A stretch of 64,000 bases of DNA from Rhizobium bangladeshense (GCF_017357245.1 NZ_CP071612.1:2731001-2795000), one strand, 5' to 3'. Shown: positions 46,273 through 55,306, counted from the stretch's first letter. Notes: generated from the letters alone by a model not told the origin. Program-made: numbers and translations.

Positions 46273-48239
46273 TGCGAGCGCCGGACAAGCCTAGGCAGGC
46301 ACGACAGACCGGCGGCCGCCATCTCAGGCTCCTGGTTCTGTCGCTGACGACGCTGATCGCCATCTCGTTTCTGTCGCGCCTGCCCGCCTGGTCGCTGCTG
46401 GAGCTCAGAAGCTTCGACTATCTCTCGACCGTCGACGATCCCCGTCCGCCGCCCGGCGGACCCGTCATCGTAGCGATCGACGAACCCTCGCTTGCCGATA
46501 TCAATGCGCAATGGCCCTGGCCGCGCAGCCTGCATGCCGAGCTCATCACTCAGCTGCGTGCCGCCGGCGCCCGCGTCATCGGCCTCGACATCATCATGGC
46601 CGAGCCCTCGAGCCCGGATAATGACGCGGCGATCACCAGGGCGGTCGGCCCCGATGTCGTGCTGGCCGGCGACGAGACGCTGATCGAGACGCCGCAGGCC
46701 TCACAGCTGATCCGCGCGACACCGCTGCCGCAGCTTACCGAAGCGGGTGCTGTGACCGGCATCGCCTCGATCGATCTCAGCGGCGACGGCACCTTCCGGC
46801 GCATCCCGGGCTACGAGGACGGCTTTGCCGCCATGCTGGCCAAGGCCGCAGGCGTGGCGCCCGAGACCCTGCCGGCCGGCCGGCTGATTCAGACCTTCGG
46901 TCCCGCCCGCAGCTATCCCACCGTCTCCTATTATCAGGCGCTCGATCCTCAGCACCTGCTGCCGCCGGATTTTTTCAAGGACCGTGTGGTACTGGTCGGC
47001 CTCAGCCTGCAGAATGCGCCCGCTATCGACAAGGGCGGCGTCGACGCCTTTGCGACGCCCTATACGGTCCATACCGGCAAGCTCGTTTCCGGCGTCGAGA
47101 TCCAGGCGACGATCTATGACAATATCCGCCGGGGCCTGTCGATCGCCGAGGCCCGATTGCCGACGGTCGCCGCCTGCATCCTGATATCGGTGCTGCTGGC
47201 CGCCACGACCGTCTGGCGCTCGACCGGATGGCTGACGGTCGTGACCAGTGCCGCGGCCCTCCTCGCCTTCGCGGCCGTCAGCGCCGCCGGCATCCGGCTT
47301 GCCCATGTCTTCGTCTCGCCGCTCGGCCCGACGGTCGCCTATATCTCCGTCGTCTTCGGCCAGGCCGCCTTCGATTTTGCCGAGGAGCGCCGCAACAAGC
47401 GCCAGATCACCCGCGCCTTCGCCCAATACATATCGCCCGATCTGGTCAAACGCCTGTCGAACGACCCTTCGCAGCTGAAGCTCGGCGGCGAGCGGCGCAC
47501 GCTCTCGGTGCTGTTCTCCGACGTGCGGGGCTTCACCACCATCGCCGAGACGCTGAAGGACGATCCGGAGCAGCTGACCGGACTGATCAACCGGCTGCTG
47601 ACGCCGCTCTCCGATGTGGTGATGGATCATGGCGGTACGATCGACAAATATATGGGCGACTGCATCATGGCCTTCTGGAACGCGCCGCTCGACGATCCCG
47701 ACCACGCGCTTCACGCCGTGCGCGCCTCGCTCGCCATGCAGGCGGCGATTTCGAGGCTGAACGGCGAGCTGGAGCGGGAGGCGGCCGAACTCGGCCGCAA
47801 GCCGCATATCCTCAAAATGGGTGTCGGCATCAACACCGGCGAATGCATCGTCGGCAATATGGGCTCGACCCGCCGCTTCGACTATTCCTGTCTCGGCGAC
47901 AGCGTCAACCTCGCCTCGCGCCTCGAAGGCGCCTCGAAGAATTACGGCGTGGCACTGCTGCTCGGCGAAGAAACCGCAAGACTTGTCGCCAACACCTACA
48001 CCGTGGTCGAACTTGACCGCATCATCGTCAAAGGCCGCACCGTCCCCTCGCCCGTCTTCACCGTTGTGCACAAGGCCGACGCCGAAGCGCTGGCCGCCCA
48101 CCAGGCTTTCATCGAGACGAAATATGCCGCCACGCTTGTGCCGTCCGATCCGGTCTTTGACAGGCTTTCCGCTGATATCCCCGAGCTTGCCAATTATTAT
48201 GCGATCGTGCGGGATGCGCTGACAGAAGGCGGGGAATGA
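46272..48239 (+). CDS. CHASE2-domain adenylate/guanylate cyclase
   Basis: 655 residues. TM1 near 18-35, a periplasmic CHASE2 sensor (about 40-290; SFDYLSTVDDPRPPPGGPVIVAIDE), three helices (about 296-365), then a class III cyclase domain: VLFSDVRGFTTIAE, DKYMGDCIMAFW, MGVGINTGECIVGN and DSVNLASRLEG. Metal and catalytic residues are intact, and the Lys in DKYMGD suggests ATP. It makes a cyclic nucleotide in response to a periplasmic signal, possibly passed by the FecR protein encoded just before it. Confidence 0.9.
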   Translation: MRAPDKPRQARQTGGRHLRLLVLSLTTLIAISFLSRLPAWSLLELRSFDYLSTVDDPRPPPGGPVIVAIDEPSLADINAQWPWPRSLHAELITQLRAAGARVIGLDIIMAEPSSPDNDAAITRAVGPDVVLAGDETLIETPQASQLIRATPLPQLTEAGAVTGIASIDLSGDGTFRRIPGYEDGFAAMLAKAAGVAPETLPAGRLIQTFGPARSYPTVSYYQALDPQHLLPPDFFKDRVVLVGLSLQNAPAIDKGGVDAFATPYTVHTGKLVSGVEIQATIYDNIRRGLSIAEARLPTVAACILISVLLAATTVWRSTGWLTVVTSAAALLAFAAVSAAGIRLAHVFVSPLGPTVAYISVVFGQAAFDFAEERRNKRQITRAFAQYISPDLVKRLSNDPSQLKLGGERRTLSVLFSDVRGFTTIAETLKDDPEQLTGLINRLLTPLSDVVMDHGGTIDKYMGDCIMAFWNAPLDDPDHALHAVRASLAMQAAISRLNGELEREAAELGRKPHILKMGVGINTGECIVGNMGSTRRFDYSCLGDSVNLASRLEGASKNYGVALLLGEETARLVANTYTVVELDRIIVKGRTVPSPVFTVVHKADAEALAAHQAFIETKYAATLVPSDPVFDRLSADIPELANYYAIVRDALTEGGE

Positions 48240-48249
48240 CGGCACAGCA

Positions 48250-48408
48250 TTTCTCGCCAAGTCGGGCGCGGCACTCTCGAACGCTCTTAATCCTGAGGCA
48301 CGAGTTCAAACCCCAGGGATGACACGCATCCCCTCCGCACATCCTCATTATACAGCAACCGCAACGTACAAGGATGAGGCTCGCTTGAGCGCTGCCGACA
48401 TCCTCCAG
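48250..48408. repeat. GAGG-type dispersed repeat (partial)
   Basis: The 187-base gap between the cyclase and TetR genes contains cctgaggcacgagttcaaaccccagggatgac and aggatgaggctcgcttgag, sharing the ggatga-gct-cttgag end with the repeat near 53560. No gene is seen. Assignment by eye. Confidence 0.35.
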
Positions 48409-48426
48409 ATTGGCGGGAGGAGATCG

Positions 48427-49008
48427 TTATGCCGCCCGCAGCCTCGCAATCTCAGGTCCAACCACCGCGATGAACAGCCCGGGATCGCCGAAAGCCCTCG
48501 CCGAAAGCATCGCTCCATGAACCGAGGCCATCAGCATTTGCGCCTGCTCTTCCGGCTGCTTGTCCAGCCGGAACTGGCCCTGCTCGACTCCGGCCTGCAA
48601 CACCGAGGTCAGCCATGCCGCCAGAGCATGGAAATGTGCTCGGACGCGTGAGCCGACCTCGTCCGGCAGCATCTGCATTTCGCTCGCGAGCATCGCGCAG
48701 ACGCAGAAGGGCTGCGAGGCGTTCTCGATGCAGGAACGCCAGTAGTCGACGTAGAACTGCAGCTGATCGGCAGGGCTTGCTGCTTGCTCGCGTAGCGACT
48801 GCAAACCCGCCTCCGCCTGCTTGGTGTAGCGCTCCACCAGCACCGCGACCAGCTCGGCCTTCGCAGGAAAATGATGGTGGATGCTGGCCTTCCGGATGCC
48901 GATCGCATCCGAGATGTCGGCATAGCTGAAGCCGTTATAGCCGCCCGCCACGATGAGAGACTGGGCGATATCGAGGATCTTGTCGGAGGTCGAAGCCATT
49001 GCTTTCAT
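48427..49008 (-). CDS. TetR-family transcriptional regulator
   Basis: About 193 residues. The helix-turn-helix is NGFSYADISDAIGIRKASIHHHFPAKAELVAVLVERY; the C-terminal ligand domain is of the TetR_C type (WRSCIENASQPFCVCAMLASEMQMLPDEV). Palindromes upstream (49016 and 49110) fit its operators. It probably controls itself and the divergent DUF308 gene. Confidence 0.92.
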   Translation of the reverse strand: MKAMASTSDKILDIAQSLIVAGGYNGFSYADISDAIGIRKASIHHHFPAKAELVAVLVERYTKQAEAGLQSLREQAASPADQLQFYVDYWRSCIENASQPFCVCAMLASEMQMLPDEVGSRVRAHFHALAAWLTSVLQAGVEQGQFRLDKQPEEQAQMLMASVHGAMLSARAFGDPGLFIAVVGPEIARLRAA

Positions 49009-49015
49009 AGCCACG

Positions 49016-49031
49016 CCTACCTTCTGGTAGG
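49016..49031. promoter_or_regulatory. TetR operator candidate 1
   Basis: cctaccttctggtagg is a perfect inverted repeat of CCTACC/GGTAGG with a 4-base centre, 8 bases before the TetR start on its strand. TetR proteins bind such sites. Confidence 0.55.
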
Positions 49032-49109
49032 AAGACTGTCAAGTTCTGGCGCTTCGCTCTCCCTTCACAAGAAGGTGTCTGCTGACCACATTGACTCGAT
49101 CCATCAGCC

Positions 49110-49126
49110 TGCCTACTAGTAGGTAG
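49110..49126. promoter_or_regulatory. TetR operator candidate 2
   Basis: The self-complementary cctactagtagg (49112-49123) sits in tgcctactagtaggtag, 20 bases before the DUF308 start. It shares CCTAC/GTAGG with the first site, so the same regulator probably binds both. Confidence 0.55.
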
Positions 49127-49146
49127 ACAACACAAGGAACCTGTCT

Positions 49147-49704
49147 ATGCAAACTCAGTCTTCCAACCAGTCCGACTGGCTACGATCCTATTATTTCATC
49201 CGCGCCGCATTCTCGGTCATCTGGATTGCCGCCGCCATTGCATTTGCCGGACAGCCCGGCGCTGCGGCCCTTCTGCTGGTGATCTATCCGTTATGGGATG
49301 CGCTGGCCAATCTGCTCGACGCCCGGGTCAATGGCGGCCTGCGGGCCAACCCGCCGCAGACGCTGAACGTCGTGGTCAGCACGGTCACGGCGCTCGCCGT
49401 CATCATGGCGCTCAGCAGGAGCACCCATGCCGTCCTCGCCGTCTTCGGGGCCTGGGCGATCCTCTCGGGCCTGTTGCAGCTCTACACCGGTGTGAGGCGC
49501 TGGCGCACCGAGGGCGCCCAATGGGTGATGATCCTGAGCGGCGCGCAATCCGCCCTTGCCGGCGGCTTCATGATCGGCCGATCGCTCGGCACGGCCACGC
49601 CGACGATCCTGGATATCGTGCCTTACGCAGGTTTCGGCGCATTCTACTTCCTGCTCTCCTCGATCTGGCTTGCAGTCGCAGCCTATCGCAAGGCGCATGC
49701 ATAG
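49147..49704 (+). CDS. DUF308 membrane protein
   Basis: 185 residues, five to six membrane helices, e.g. FSVIWIAAAIAFAGQPGAAALLLVIYPLWDAL and VLAVFGAWAILSGLLQLYTGVRRW. The layout matches DUF308/HdeD-type proteins. aagga lies upstream. It is divergent from and probably repressed by the TetR protein. Confidence 0.85.
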   Translation: MQTQSSNQSDWLRSYYFIRAAFSVIWIAAAIAFAGQPGAAALLLVIYPLWDALANLLDARVNGGLRANPPQTLNVVVSTVTALAVIMALSRSTHAVLAVFGAWAILSGLLQLYTGVRRWRTEGAQWVMILSGAQSALAGGFMIGRSLGTATPTILDIVPYAGFGAFYFLLSSIWLAVAAYRKAHA

Positions 49705-49865
49705 GCGCTATCACGTCTCTGCGGCGGCAAACATGCCGCCGCAGAGAGCTTTATCCGGCCCATTCAAGATCTCGGCGATGCAGGAGATTGCGGAAGACGA
49801 TGACATTCTTTCGCGCTATGAAGGGTGATCACAGTCCCCGCCCATAGACCCAGAGGTCACTCCCC

Positions 49866-50846
49866 ATGGCTTTGAAAGTTCTCTTCATTGGCGGCACCGG
49901 CCAGATTTCCTACCCCTGTGTCGAACGCGCCGTCGCCGCGGGCCACCATGTCAGCGTCTACAATCGCGGCTTGAGAGAAGCCGCCCTGCCCGCCGGTGTC
50001 ACCTCGATCGTCGGGGAGCTGGGGTCGAGCGCCTATGCCGATCTCGCCAAGGCCAATTACGATGTCGTCTGCCAGTTCATCGCCTTCACGCCGGATCACG
50101 TCGCCCGGGACATCGAGGTCTTCACGGGCAATTGCGGCCAGTACATATTCATCTCCTCGGCCTCGGTCTATGAAAAACCGCCGCGTCATTACGTGATCAC
50201 CGAGGAGACGCCGGCGATCAATCCCTACTGGCCCTACAGCCAGGCCAAGATCGCCTGCGAGGAACTGCTGAAGAGATCCGATAATCTCGCCTGGACGATT
50301 ATCCGCCCCAGCCACACCGTTCGCACCGGCCTGCCGATCATGATGGGCGACAGCGACATCATGGCGAGACGCATGCTGGACGGCGACCCCATCATCGTGG
50401 CGGGCGACGGCCACACGCCCTGGACGCTCACCCGCTCGATTGATCTCGCCGTGCCCTTTGTCGGCCTTTTCGGCAAGCAGGCGGCACTGAAAGAGATCTT
50501 CCACATCACCTCGGATCGCGCCCATATCTGGGACGATATCCAGAAGACCATCGCGAGATTGCTGGGCGTCGAGGCAAAGATCGTCCACGTGCCGACGGAC
50601 ACGCTGATCAAATACAATCCCGAATGGATCGGCCCCCTCCTCGGAGACAAGGCCTGGACTGCCATTTTCGACAATTCGAAGGTCAAGCGCGTGGCCGGAG
50701 ACTTCACGTGCGCCGAGAGGCTGGATGAAATCCTGGCCGACCCGATCATGCATCTCAAGCAGCGGCTTGCCAAAAACCCACCACCGAGGGGTGAACTCGA
50801 TGCGCTGATCGACAGGATCTGTGCTGAGCAAGGTGCTCTTGGTTAG
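49866..50846 (+). CDS. NAD-dependent epimerase/dehydratase-like protein
   Basis: 326 residues. It starts with an NAD loop, VLFIGGTGQISYPCVERAV, and has ISSASVYEKP and the YxxxK-type PYSQAKIACEELL of extended SDRs. It most resembles nucleoside-diphosphate-sugar epimerase/dehydratase and chloroplast-RNA-binding-like families. Substrate unknown. Confidence 0.88.
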   Translation: MALKVLFIGGTGQISYPCVERAVAAGHHVSVYNRGLREAALPAGVTSIVGELGSSAYADLAKANYDVVCQFIAFTPDHVARDIEVFTGNCGQYIFISSASVYEKPPRHYVITEETPAINPYWPYSQAKIACEELLKRSDNLAWTIIRPSHTVRTGLPIMMGDSDIMARRMLDGDPIIVAGDGHTPWTLTRSIDLAVPFVGLFGKQAALKEIFHITSDRAHIWDDIQKTIARLLGVEAKIVHVPTDTLIKYNPEWIGPLLGDKAWTAIFDNSKVKRVAGDFTCAERLDEILADPIMHLKQRLAKNPPPRGELDALIDRICAEQGALG

Positions 50847-51045
50847 GTTGCTCCGTTGGCGACTGGGCGTCCGCGATTGGTACAAAATTGCCGTGACGCT
50901 CCGACCGCTCGCAGCCCTTTGCTGCCGTTCGAGGTCGATCCGAGGAACGTGCGGTATGTGCTAGAATGCGGGTCGCGGTGTGATCGAACCAGAATTCGCG
51001 CGACCGAGAGCCGACGTTGTGCTCTTCGAAGGGGAGACGAGAACG

Positions 51046-52155
51046 ATGCCGACAACACAGCAACCCAGTCTAATAGTTCGACAGAAATCCCCACCGAACA
51101 TCGAGTTTCCGTTTGCGTCGCTCTCCGATTGGCTGATCCCAACCGAGCAGTTCTTCGTGCGAAATCATTTCCCCTCACCTGACCTCGATGTGCGAGACTG
51201 GAGATTGCGCGTTGGGGGGGCGGTGGAGCAGCCGATCGAACTTGACCTCGACAGCATCAAGGCGATGCGGAGCACGACTTTCAACGCCGTCGTCGAGTGC
51301 GCAGGGAACGGGCGCGTCTACTATGTGCCGCCGAGGGAGGGGTTGCAGTGGCAGAACGGAGCCGTCGGCAATGCCGCGTGGACAGGTGTTCTTCTGCGCG
51401 AGATATTGGAAATGGCGGGCGTTAAGCGAACCGCATGTGAGGTTCTGCTCGCAGGCGCCGACAGCGGCGTCGTCGACACGAACAAGAAAACGGCTTCTCC
51501 CGGCCCCATCGCTTTTGCCCGCAGTTTACCGCTTGAGAAGGCCATCGCTGACAGCACGATCCTTGCCTATTCGATGAACGAGGAGCCGTTGACGCGCGAT
51601 CACGGCTACCCGCTACGCGCGGTCGTGGGTGGCTGGTTCGGCATGGCTTGGGTCAAGTGGATTACTGATATCACGGTTGTGGAGCAACCGTTCCTTGGCT
51701 ACTGGCAGGCGCGCGACTATTTCCGTTGGGAGCGCAACCTCGGGGAACCCAGGCTGGTCCCCCTTGCGGAGATGGAGGTCAAAGCGCAGATCGCGCGTCC
51801 CGTCCAGGGGGCGCATCTCATCGTCGGCCAGCCGTACCGGATTTTCGGAGCCGCCTGGAGCGGAGAGGCTGCTGTCCGGCAGGTGCAGGTCTGCACTGGA
51901 GATGGCAGTGGCTGGCGCGAGGCAAGGCTCCTCGAAACGGAACGTCCCTTTGCATGGCGCTTGTGGGAGTACATGTGGACCCCTGAAGAAGTGGGGCGAT
52001 ATGTACTGCGATGTCGCGCGATCGATGGGGCGGGGTGCGTGCAGCCCGACCTCCAGCGTTCCGACTGCGAGAGCTACGCGGCCAATTGGATCATTCCGGT
52101 GGAGGTTACGGTCGTTCCCGAGCCAAAGACGTACGAGGAGGAATTCGTGATCTGA
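51046..52155 (+). CDS. Sulfite-oxidase-type molybdopterin oxidoreductase
   Basis: 369 residues. The molybdopterin domain has the Mo-ligand Cys in AVVECAGNGR and GLQWQNGAVGNAAWTGV; a C-terminal Mo-co dimerisation domain follows (RIFGAAWSGEAAVRQVQVCTG). It probably oxidises sulfite or a related substrate. No signal peptide is seen, unlike periplasmic SorA or YedY, so it may be cytoplasmic. The ATG at 51046 has ggggag upstream. Confidence 0.88.
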   Translation: MPTTQQPSLIVRQKSPPNIEFPFASLSDWLIPTEQFFVRNHFPSPDLDVRDWRLRVGGAVEQPIELDLDSIKAMRSTTFNAVVECAGNGRVYYVPPREGLQWQNGAVGNAAWTGVLLREILEMAGVKRTACEVLLAGADSGVVDTNKKTASPGPIAFARSLPLEKAIADSTILAYSMNEEPLTRDHGYPLRAVVGGWFGMAWVKWITDITVVEQPFLGYWQARDYFRWERNLGEPRLVPLAEMEVKAQIARPVQGAHLIVGQPYRIFGAAWSGEAAVRQVQVCTGDGSGWREARLLETERPFAWRLWEYMWTPEEVGRYVLRCRAIDGAGCVQPDLQRSDCESYAANWIIPVEVTVVPEPKTYEEEFVI

Positions 52156-52363
52156 TCACCCGCATGGGGCGGAATGGCGGCTTTTGGCGCAAAGCGGCCG
52201 AGGCTCGTCGGCGATCGGTCCCAAGCAGCCGGCGCTCAGTTCTTGAGAAATGCTGCGTTTTAATCCTCGCTGGCCGGCCGACGCTGAACGACGTCTTGCG
52301 CATGAGGCGAAGTGCAGCCGCCTTCATCTGTCCACCCCTCGGGAATTGTGGCATAACGGGGCC

Positions 52364-53335
52364 ATGGCGATACATGTCTTGGCGGTCCATCGCGACACGG
52401 TCGGGACGGAACAGGCGGCGGGCGGTTCGCTTGCAGGCGCCTATTCCGTGGGGGTTTTCTGCTGGCTGCTGTCGGCCGGTGTCTATATCGCCGCGAAATG
52501 GGTTTCTTCGGAGATGCCGCCCTGGGCGCTTTGCTTCTGGCGCGTTCTGATCGCCTGGGCGATCCTGATGCCGATCGTGCACCGGCATTTCGGCGCCATG
52601 GTGACACTCGCGCGGGCTCGCGGCCTCGAGCTGCTCGCCATCGGCGGCATGGGGCTTGCGATCTGCCAGGGGCTGATCTTTGTCGGCCTCGAACATGCCG
52701 ATGCCACGACCGCCGGTATCATCATCGCCCTGATCCCGATCATCACCATGATTCTTGCCCGTTTCATTCTGGCTGAGCCGATGGGACGCTGGCAGGTGAT
52801 CGGCTCGATCGTCGCCTTTCTCGGGATCGTGGTCATCATCGTCAAGGGCAGCCCGACGGCGCTCCTGCGTCTCGACCTTAATCCGGGAGAGCTGTGGATC
52901 GTCGCTGGCGCGTTCTGTTTCAGCCTCTATACCGTCCTGCTCCGTCGGGCGAAATTCGATCTGAACCGCCTTGCGCTCCTGGTTCTCCTCCTTGGGGCGG
53001 CGGCGTTAACGGCGCTGCCTTTCTACCTGTTTGAGCTTGTCTCCGACGAGCGCTCGACACTGAATGCCAGCGGCCTTATCGCGCTCGGCTATGTCGCGAT
53101 CCCGGGCGGCGCGGTGATGTATTATCTCTTCAATCGCAGCATCGAGGCCCTGGGTGCAGCGCGCGCGGGCGTGCTGCTTTACATCCAGACGGTCATTATC
53201 GCCGTGCTCGCCTACCTGCTCCTCGGCGAACAGCTGCAACGCTATCATCTCGAAGGCGCGGTACTCATCGTCGCCGGCCTGCTTCTCATCATCTTGCTGA
53301 GGCCCGCGACCAGCGCGGAGACGACCAAAGCCTGA
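52364..53335 (+). CDS. EamA-family (DMT) transporter
   Basis: 323 residues, ten helices in two EamA repeats (VFCWLLSAGVYIAAKWVSSEMPP; ELWIVAGAFCFSLYTVLLRRAK). Probably an exporter of a small metabolite. The open frame starts earlier (52250) but the ATG at 52364 is preferred because the upstream part is not hydrophobic or conserved-looking. Confidence 0.88.
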   Translation: MAIHVLAVHRDTVGTEQAAGGSLAGAYSVGVFCWLLSAGVYIAAKWVSSEMPPWALCFWRVLIAWAILMPIVHRHFGAMVTLARARGLELLAIGGMGLAICQGLIFVGLEHADATTAGIIIALIPIITMILARFILAEPMGRWQVIGSIVAFLGIVVIIVKGSPTALLRLDLNPGELWIVAGAFCFSLYTVLLRRAKFDLNRLALLVLLLGAAALTALPFYLFELVSDERSTLNASGLIALGYVAIPGGAVMYYLFNRSIEALGAARAGVLLYIQTVIIAVLAYLLLGEQLQRYHLEGAVLIVAGLLLIILLRPATSAETTKA

Positions 53336-53414
53336 GGACGAGCGGAATGGCATCCCAGTGACCGCTTCTGGCGCCGCAGCCATCCGTCCTCGCGTCCTCT
53401 CGCGAGGCACGTCA

Positions 53415-53566
53415 CCTCCCCCGCAAGCGGGGAGAGGGTCACGGTGAGGGGCAATCACGGCGTTCTCCAAGGCTCCTCATGCTGAGACGCGCTGCCCGAG
53501 AGGGCGGAGCCTCGAAGCATCGCTCAAACGTCCTTCGGGGCAACTCAGGATGAAGCTTTCTTGAGC
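53415..53566. repeat. RIME-like and GAGG-type intergenic repeats
   Basis: cctcccccgcaagcggggagagg (53415-53437) followed by gtgaggggcaa repeats the hairpin core at 11227. It is followed at once by ggctcctcatgctgagacgcgc and ggagcctcgaagcatcgc, a second repeat type that ends in ctcaggatgaagctttcttgag; the end resembles gatgaggctcgcttgag near 48391. Confidence 0.6.
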
Positions 53567-53574
53567 ACTCGCAC

Positions 53575-54327
53575 CTATTCCGACCGCCGCGCCGCCACCG
53601 GAGCCTCCTGCCTGAAGCCATCGAAACAGCGCCCGCCGTGCAAGTCGAGCTCCCGGTCGGCCAAGGCAAGGAATCGGGCGCAGTTACCCTGTACCGCCAA
53701 CCTGAACGCAGCGTCGAATTCCGCAGCTAGTTGCGCATCGAGTTTCGTGATGAGGCGCGGCGCCCATTTGCCGCGGCCGGTCCATGCGCCGCGCCCGAGC
53801 AGGATCAGGTCGGCCAGCTTCTGGTAGAGAAGAGCTGAAATAGCGCCGATCTCTTCGGGCGGGCGGGCGCCGCGCAGATCGTCGGCGAGATCCGTGACCT
53901 GATAGCGCAGCATATCGTAGCTTGGGCCGTCGAGAGGTTTCGGCCCTGCCGCCAGCACTTTCGCTGCCTTTGCCTGGATGGCGCGGGCGTGCTCGATATT
54001 AGGCCCCACGATGCTGCCCGTCGCAACCATATTGACCATGATCGGATAGCCGCTCTCTGCGTCTGCATGGAGATAATGCGCCAGCGTTTGGGGATCGTGG
54101 ACGAAGGCCTCGACCGGAAAACGGTCTTCAGTGAAGGACTCCCGCCAGGCTCTTTCGAGTGACGGGAAGACGACGACCAGATCGATATCCGAAAACGCCG
54201 TCCCCTCGCCGCGCATGATGGAACCGGAGACATAGGCGAAGGCCGCCCCGGCATAGCGGCTGGCGAAGGAGCGGCCGGCGGCGGCGAGCGCCCGCTCGGC
54301 AAGCATCTGTTTCTGGAGTTCGTCCAC
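53575..54327 (-). CDS. Nucleotidyltransferase-domain protein
   Basis: 250 residues. The polymerase-beta-like active site is GSIMRGEGTAFSDIDLVVVFP, with the catalytic Asp pair in SDIDL. A helical C-terminal domain follows, as in aminoglycoside nucleotidyltransferases and related proteins. The start is a GTG at 54327 with gagga upstream. Its substrate is unknown. A leader-type hairpin lies upstream on the same strand. Confidence 0.82.
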   Translation of the reverse strand: MDELQKQMLAERALAAAGRSFASRYAGAAFAYVSGSIMRGEGTAFSDIDLVVVFPSLERAWRESFTEDRFPVEAFVHDPQTLAHYLHADAESGYPIMVNMVATGSIVGPNIEHARAIQAKAAKVLAAGPKPLDGPSYDMLRYQVTDLADDLRGARPPEEIGAISALLYQKLADLILLGRGAWTGRGKWAPRLITKLDAQLAAEFDAAFRLAVQGNCARFLALADRELDLHGGRCFDGFRQEAPVAARRSE

Positions 54328-54360
54328 GATCTCGTCCTCGAATGCGGGAGACGAGCGGCA

Positions 54361-54392
54361 ACAAAAAACCCGCTCGTTCCGGCGGGTTGGTG
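54361..54392 (-). terminator. Attenuator-like terminator upstream of nucleotidyltransferase gene
   Basis: On the minus strand aacccgc/gcgggtt form a 7-base stem followed by six T. It lies between the candidate leader peptide (54486-54418) and the nucleotidyltransferase start at 54327, so it would end transcription before the gene. An attenuator fits this position. Confidence 0.6.
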
Positions 54393-54417
54393 TCTTCTGC
54401 TATGAACGGACTTCAGT

Positions 54418-54486
54418 TCACGCGTCTGCCACCCACCGCCAAATGGTGGTCGTAGACGTCGTGGATGCTGCGAAAATCCTGTCCAT
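54418..54486 (-). CDS. Candidate leader peptide (Thr/Trp-rich)
   Basis: 22 codons encode MDRIFAASTTSTTTIWRWVADA, dense in Thr with two Trp near the end. The stop lies 25 bases before the terminator stem, and the tggcggtgggtgg stretch around the Trp codons could pair with the terminator's ccaacccgcc. There is no good ribosome site, so translation is uncertain. Confidence 0.35.
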   Translation of the reverse strand: MDRIFAASTTSTTTIWRWVADA

Positions 54487-54598
54487 GGACACGAGGTTAT
54501 CGTCCGCCGGCGACAGCGTCAATCTGTCAAGCACGCTTCCCCGCCGCACTGTTTTCCGTCTAAGATGCGCGCAAAGACTCGTTTCACAGGAAGCCCCC

Positions 54599-55294
54599 AT
54601 GCCCCATCCCGCCACCGTCGTTCCGCGTCCCGCACCGGTTTTGCTGCCGGTCGAAGGCAGCGACGAGCGCTTTCCGGTGCGCCGCGTCTATTGCGTCGGG
54701 CGCAATTATGCCGATCACGCGATCGAGATGGGGCACGATCCCTCTCGCGAACCGCCCTTCTTCTTCCAGAAGAACCCCGACAATCTGCTGCCGGCTGGCA
54801 ACCCTTTCCCTTACCCGCCGCTGTCGATCGACGTGCATTACGAAGTGGAATGCGTGTTGGCCCTGAAATCGGGCGGCGCGAACATTGAGGCCGCGGATGC
54901 GCTCGACTGCATATACGGCTATGCCGTCGGAATCGATTTTACCCGGCGCGACCTGCAGGCTGAGGCCAAGAAGCTCGGCCGTCCCTGGGAGCTCGCCAAG
55001 GCATTCGAACATTCCGCGCCCGTCTCCGCCATCGTGCCGGCAGGCCGCGTCGGCCATCCCGCAGACGGCCGGATATGGCTGGAGCAGAACGGCAGGCGCG
55101 CCCAGGACGGCGACCTCAACCAAATGATCTGGAAGGTGCCGGAAATCATCGCCGAACTGTCGAAGCTCTTCATACTGGCGCCCGGCGACGTGATCATGAC
55201 CGGCACGCCGGCCGGCGTCGGCGCGGTTGCGAGGGGCGACCGCATCACCTGCGGCATCGAGGGTGTCGCGACGCTGTCGGTCGAGGTCATCTGA
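54599..55294 (+). CDS. Fumarylacetoacetate hydrolase (FAH) family protein
   Basis: 231 residues. The FAH core is VYCVGRNYADHAIEMG, with metal-binding Glu in VHYEVECVLAL and Asp in GIDFTRRDLQ, and the end is GDVIMTGTPAGVG. Family members act on acylpyruvates or related 2,4-dioxo compounds, or decarboxylate oxaloacetate. aggaag precedes the ATG at 54599. The gene is paired with a gamma carbonic anhydrase 12 bases downstream. Confidence 0.9.
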   Translation: MPHPATVVPRPAPVLLPVEGSDERFPVRRVYCVGRNYADHAIEMGHDPSREPPFFFQKNPDNLLPAGNPFPYPPLSIDVHYEVECVLALKSGGANIEAADALDCIYGYAVGIDFTRRDLQAEAKKLGRPWELAKAFEHSAPVSAIVPAGRVGHPADGRIWLEQNGRRAQDGDLNQMIWKVPEIIAELSKLFILAPGDVIMTGTPAGVGAVARGDRITCGIEGVATLSVEVI

Positions 55295-55306
55295 GCGGAG
55301 GATATC

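Noticed and set aside
46701..48260. 519-codon minus-strand frame under the CHASE2 cyclase
   Set aside because: Antisense to an intact cyclase; no recognisable domain.
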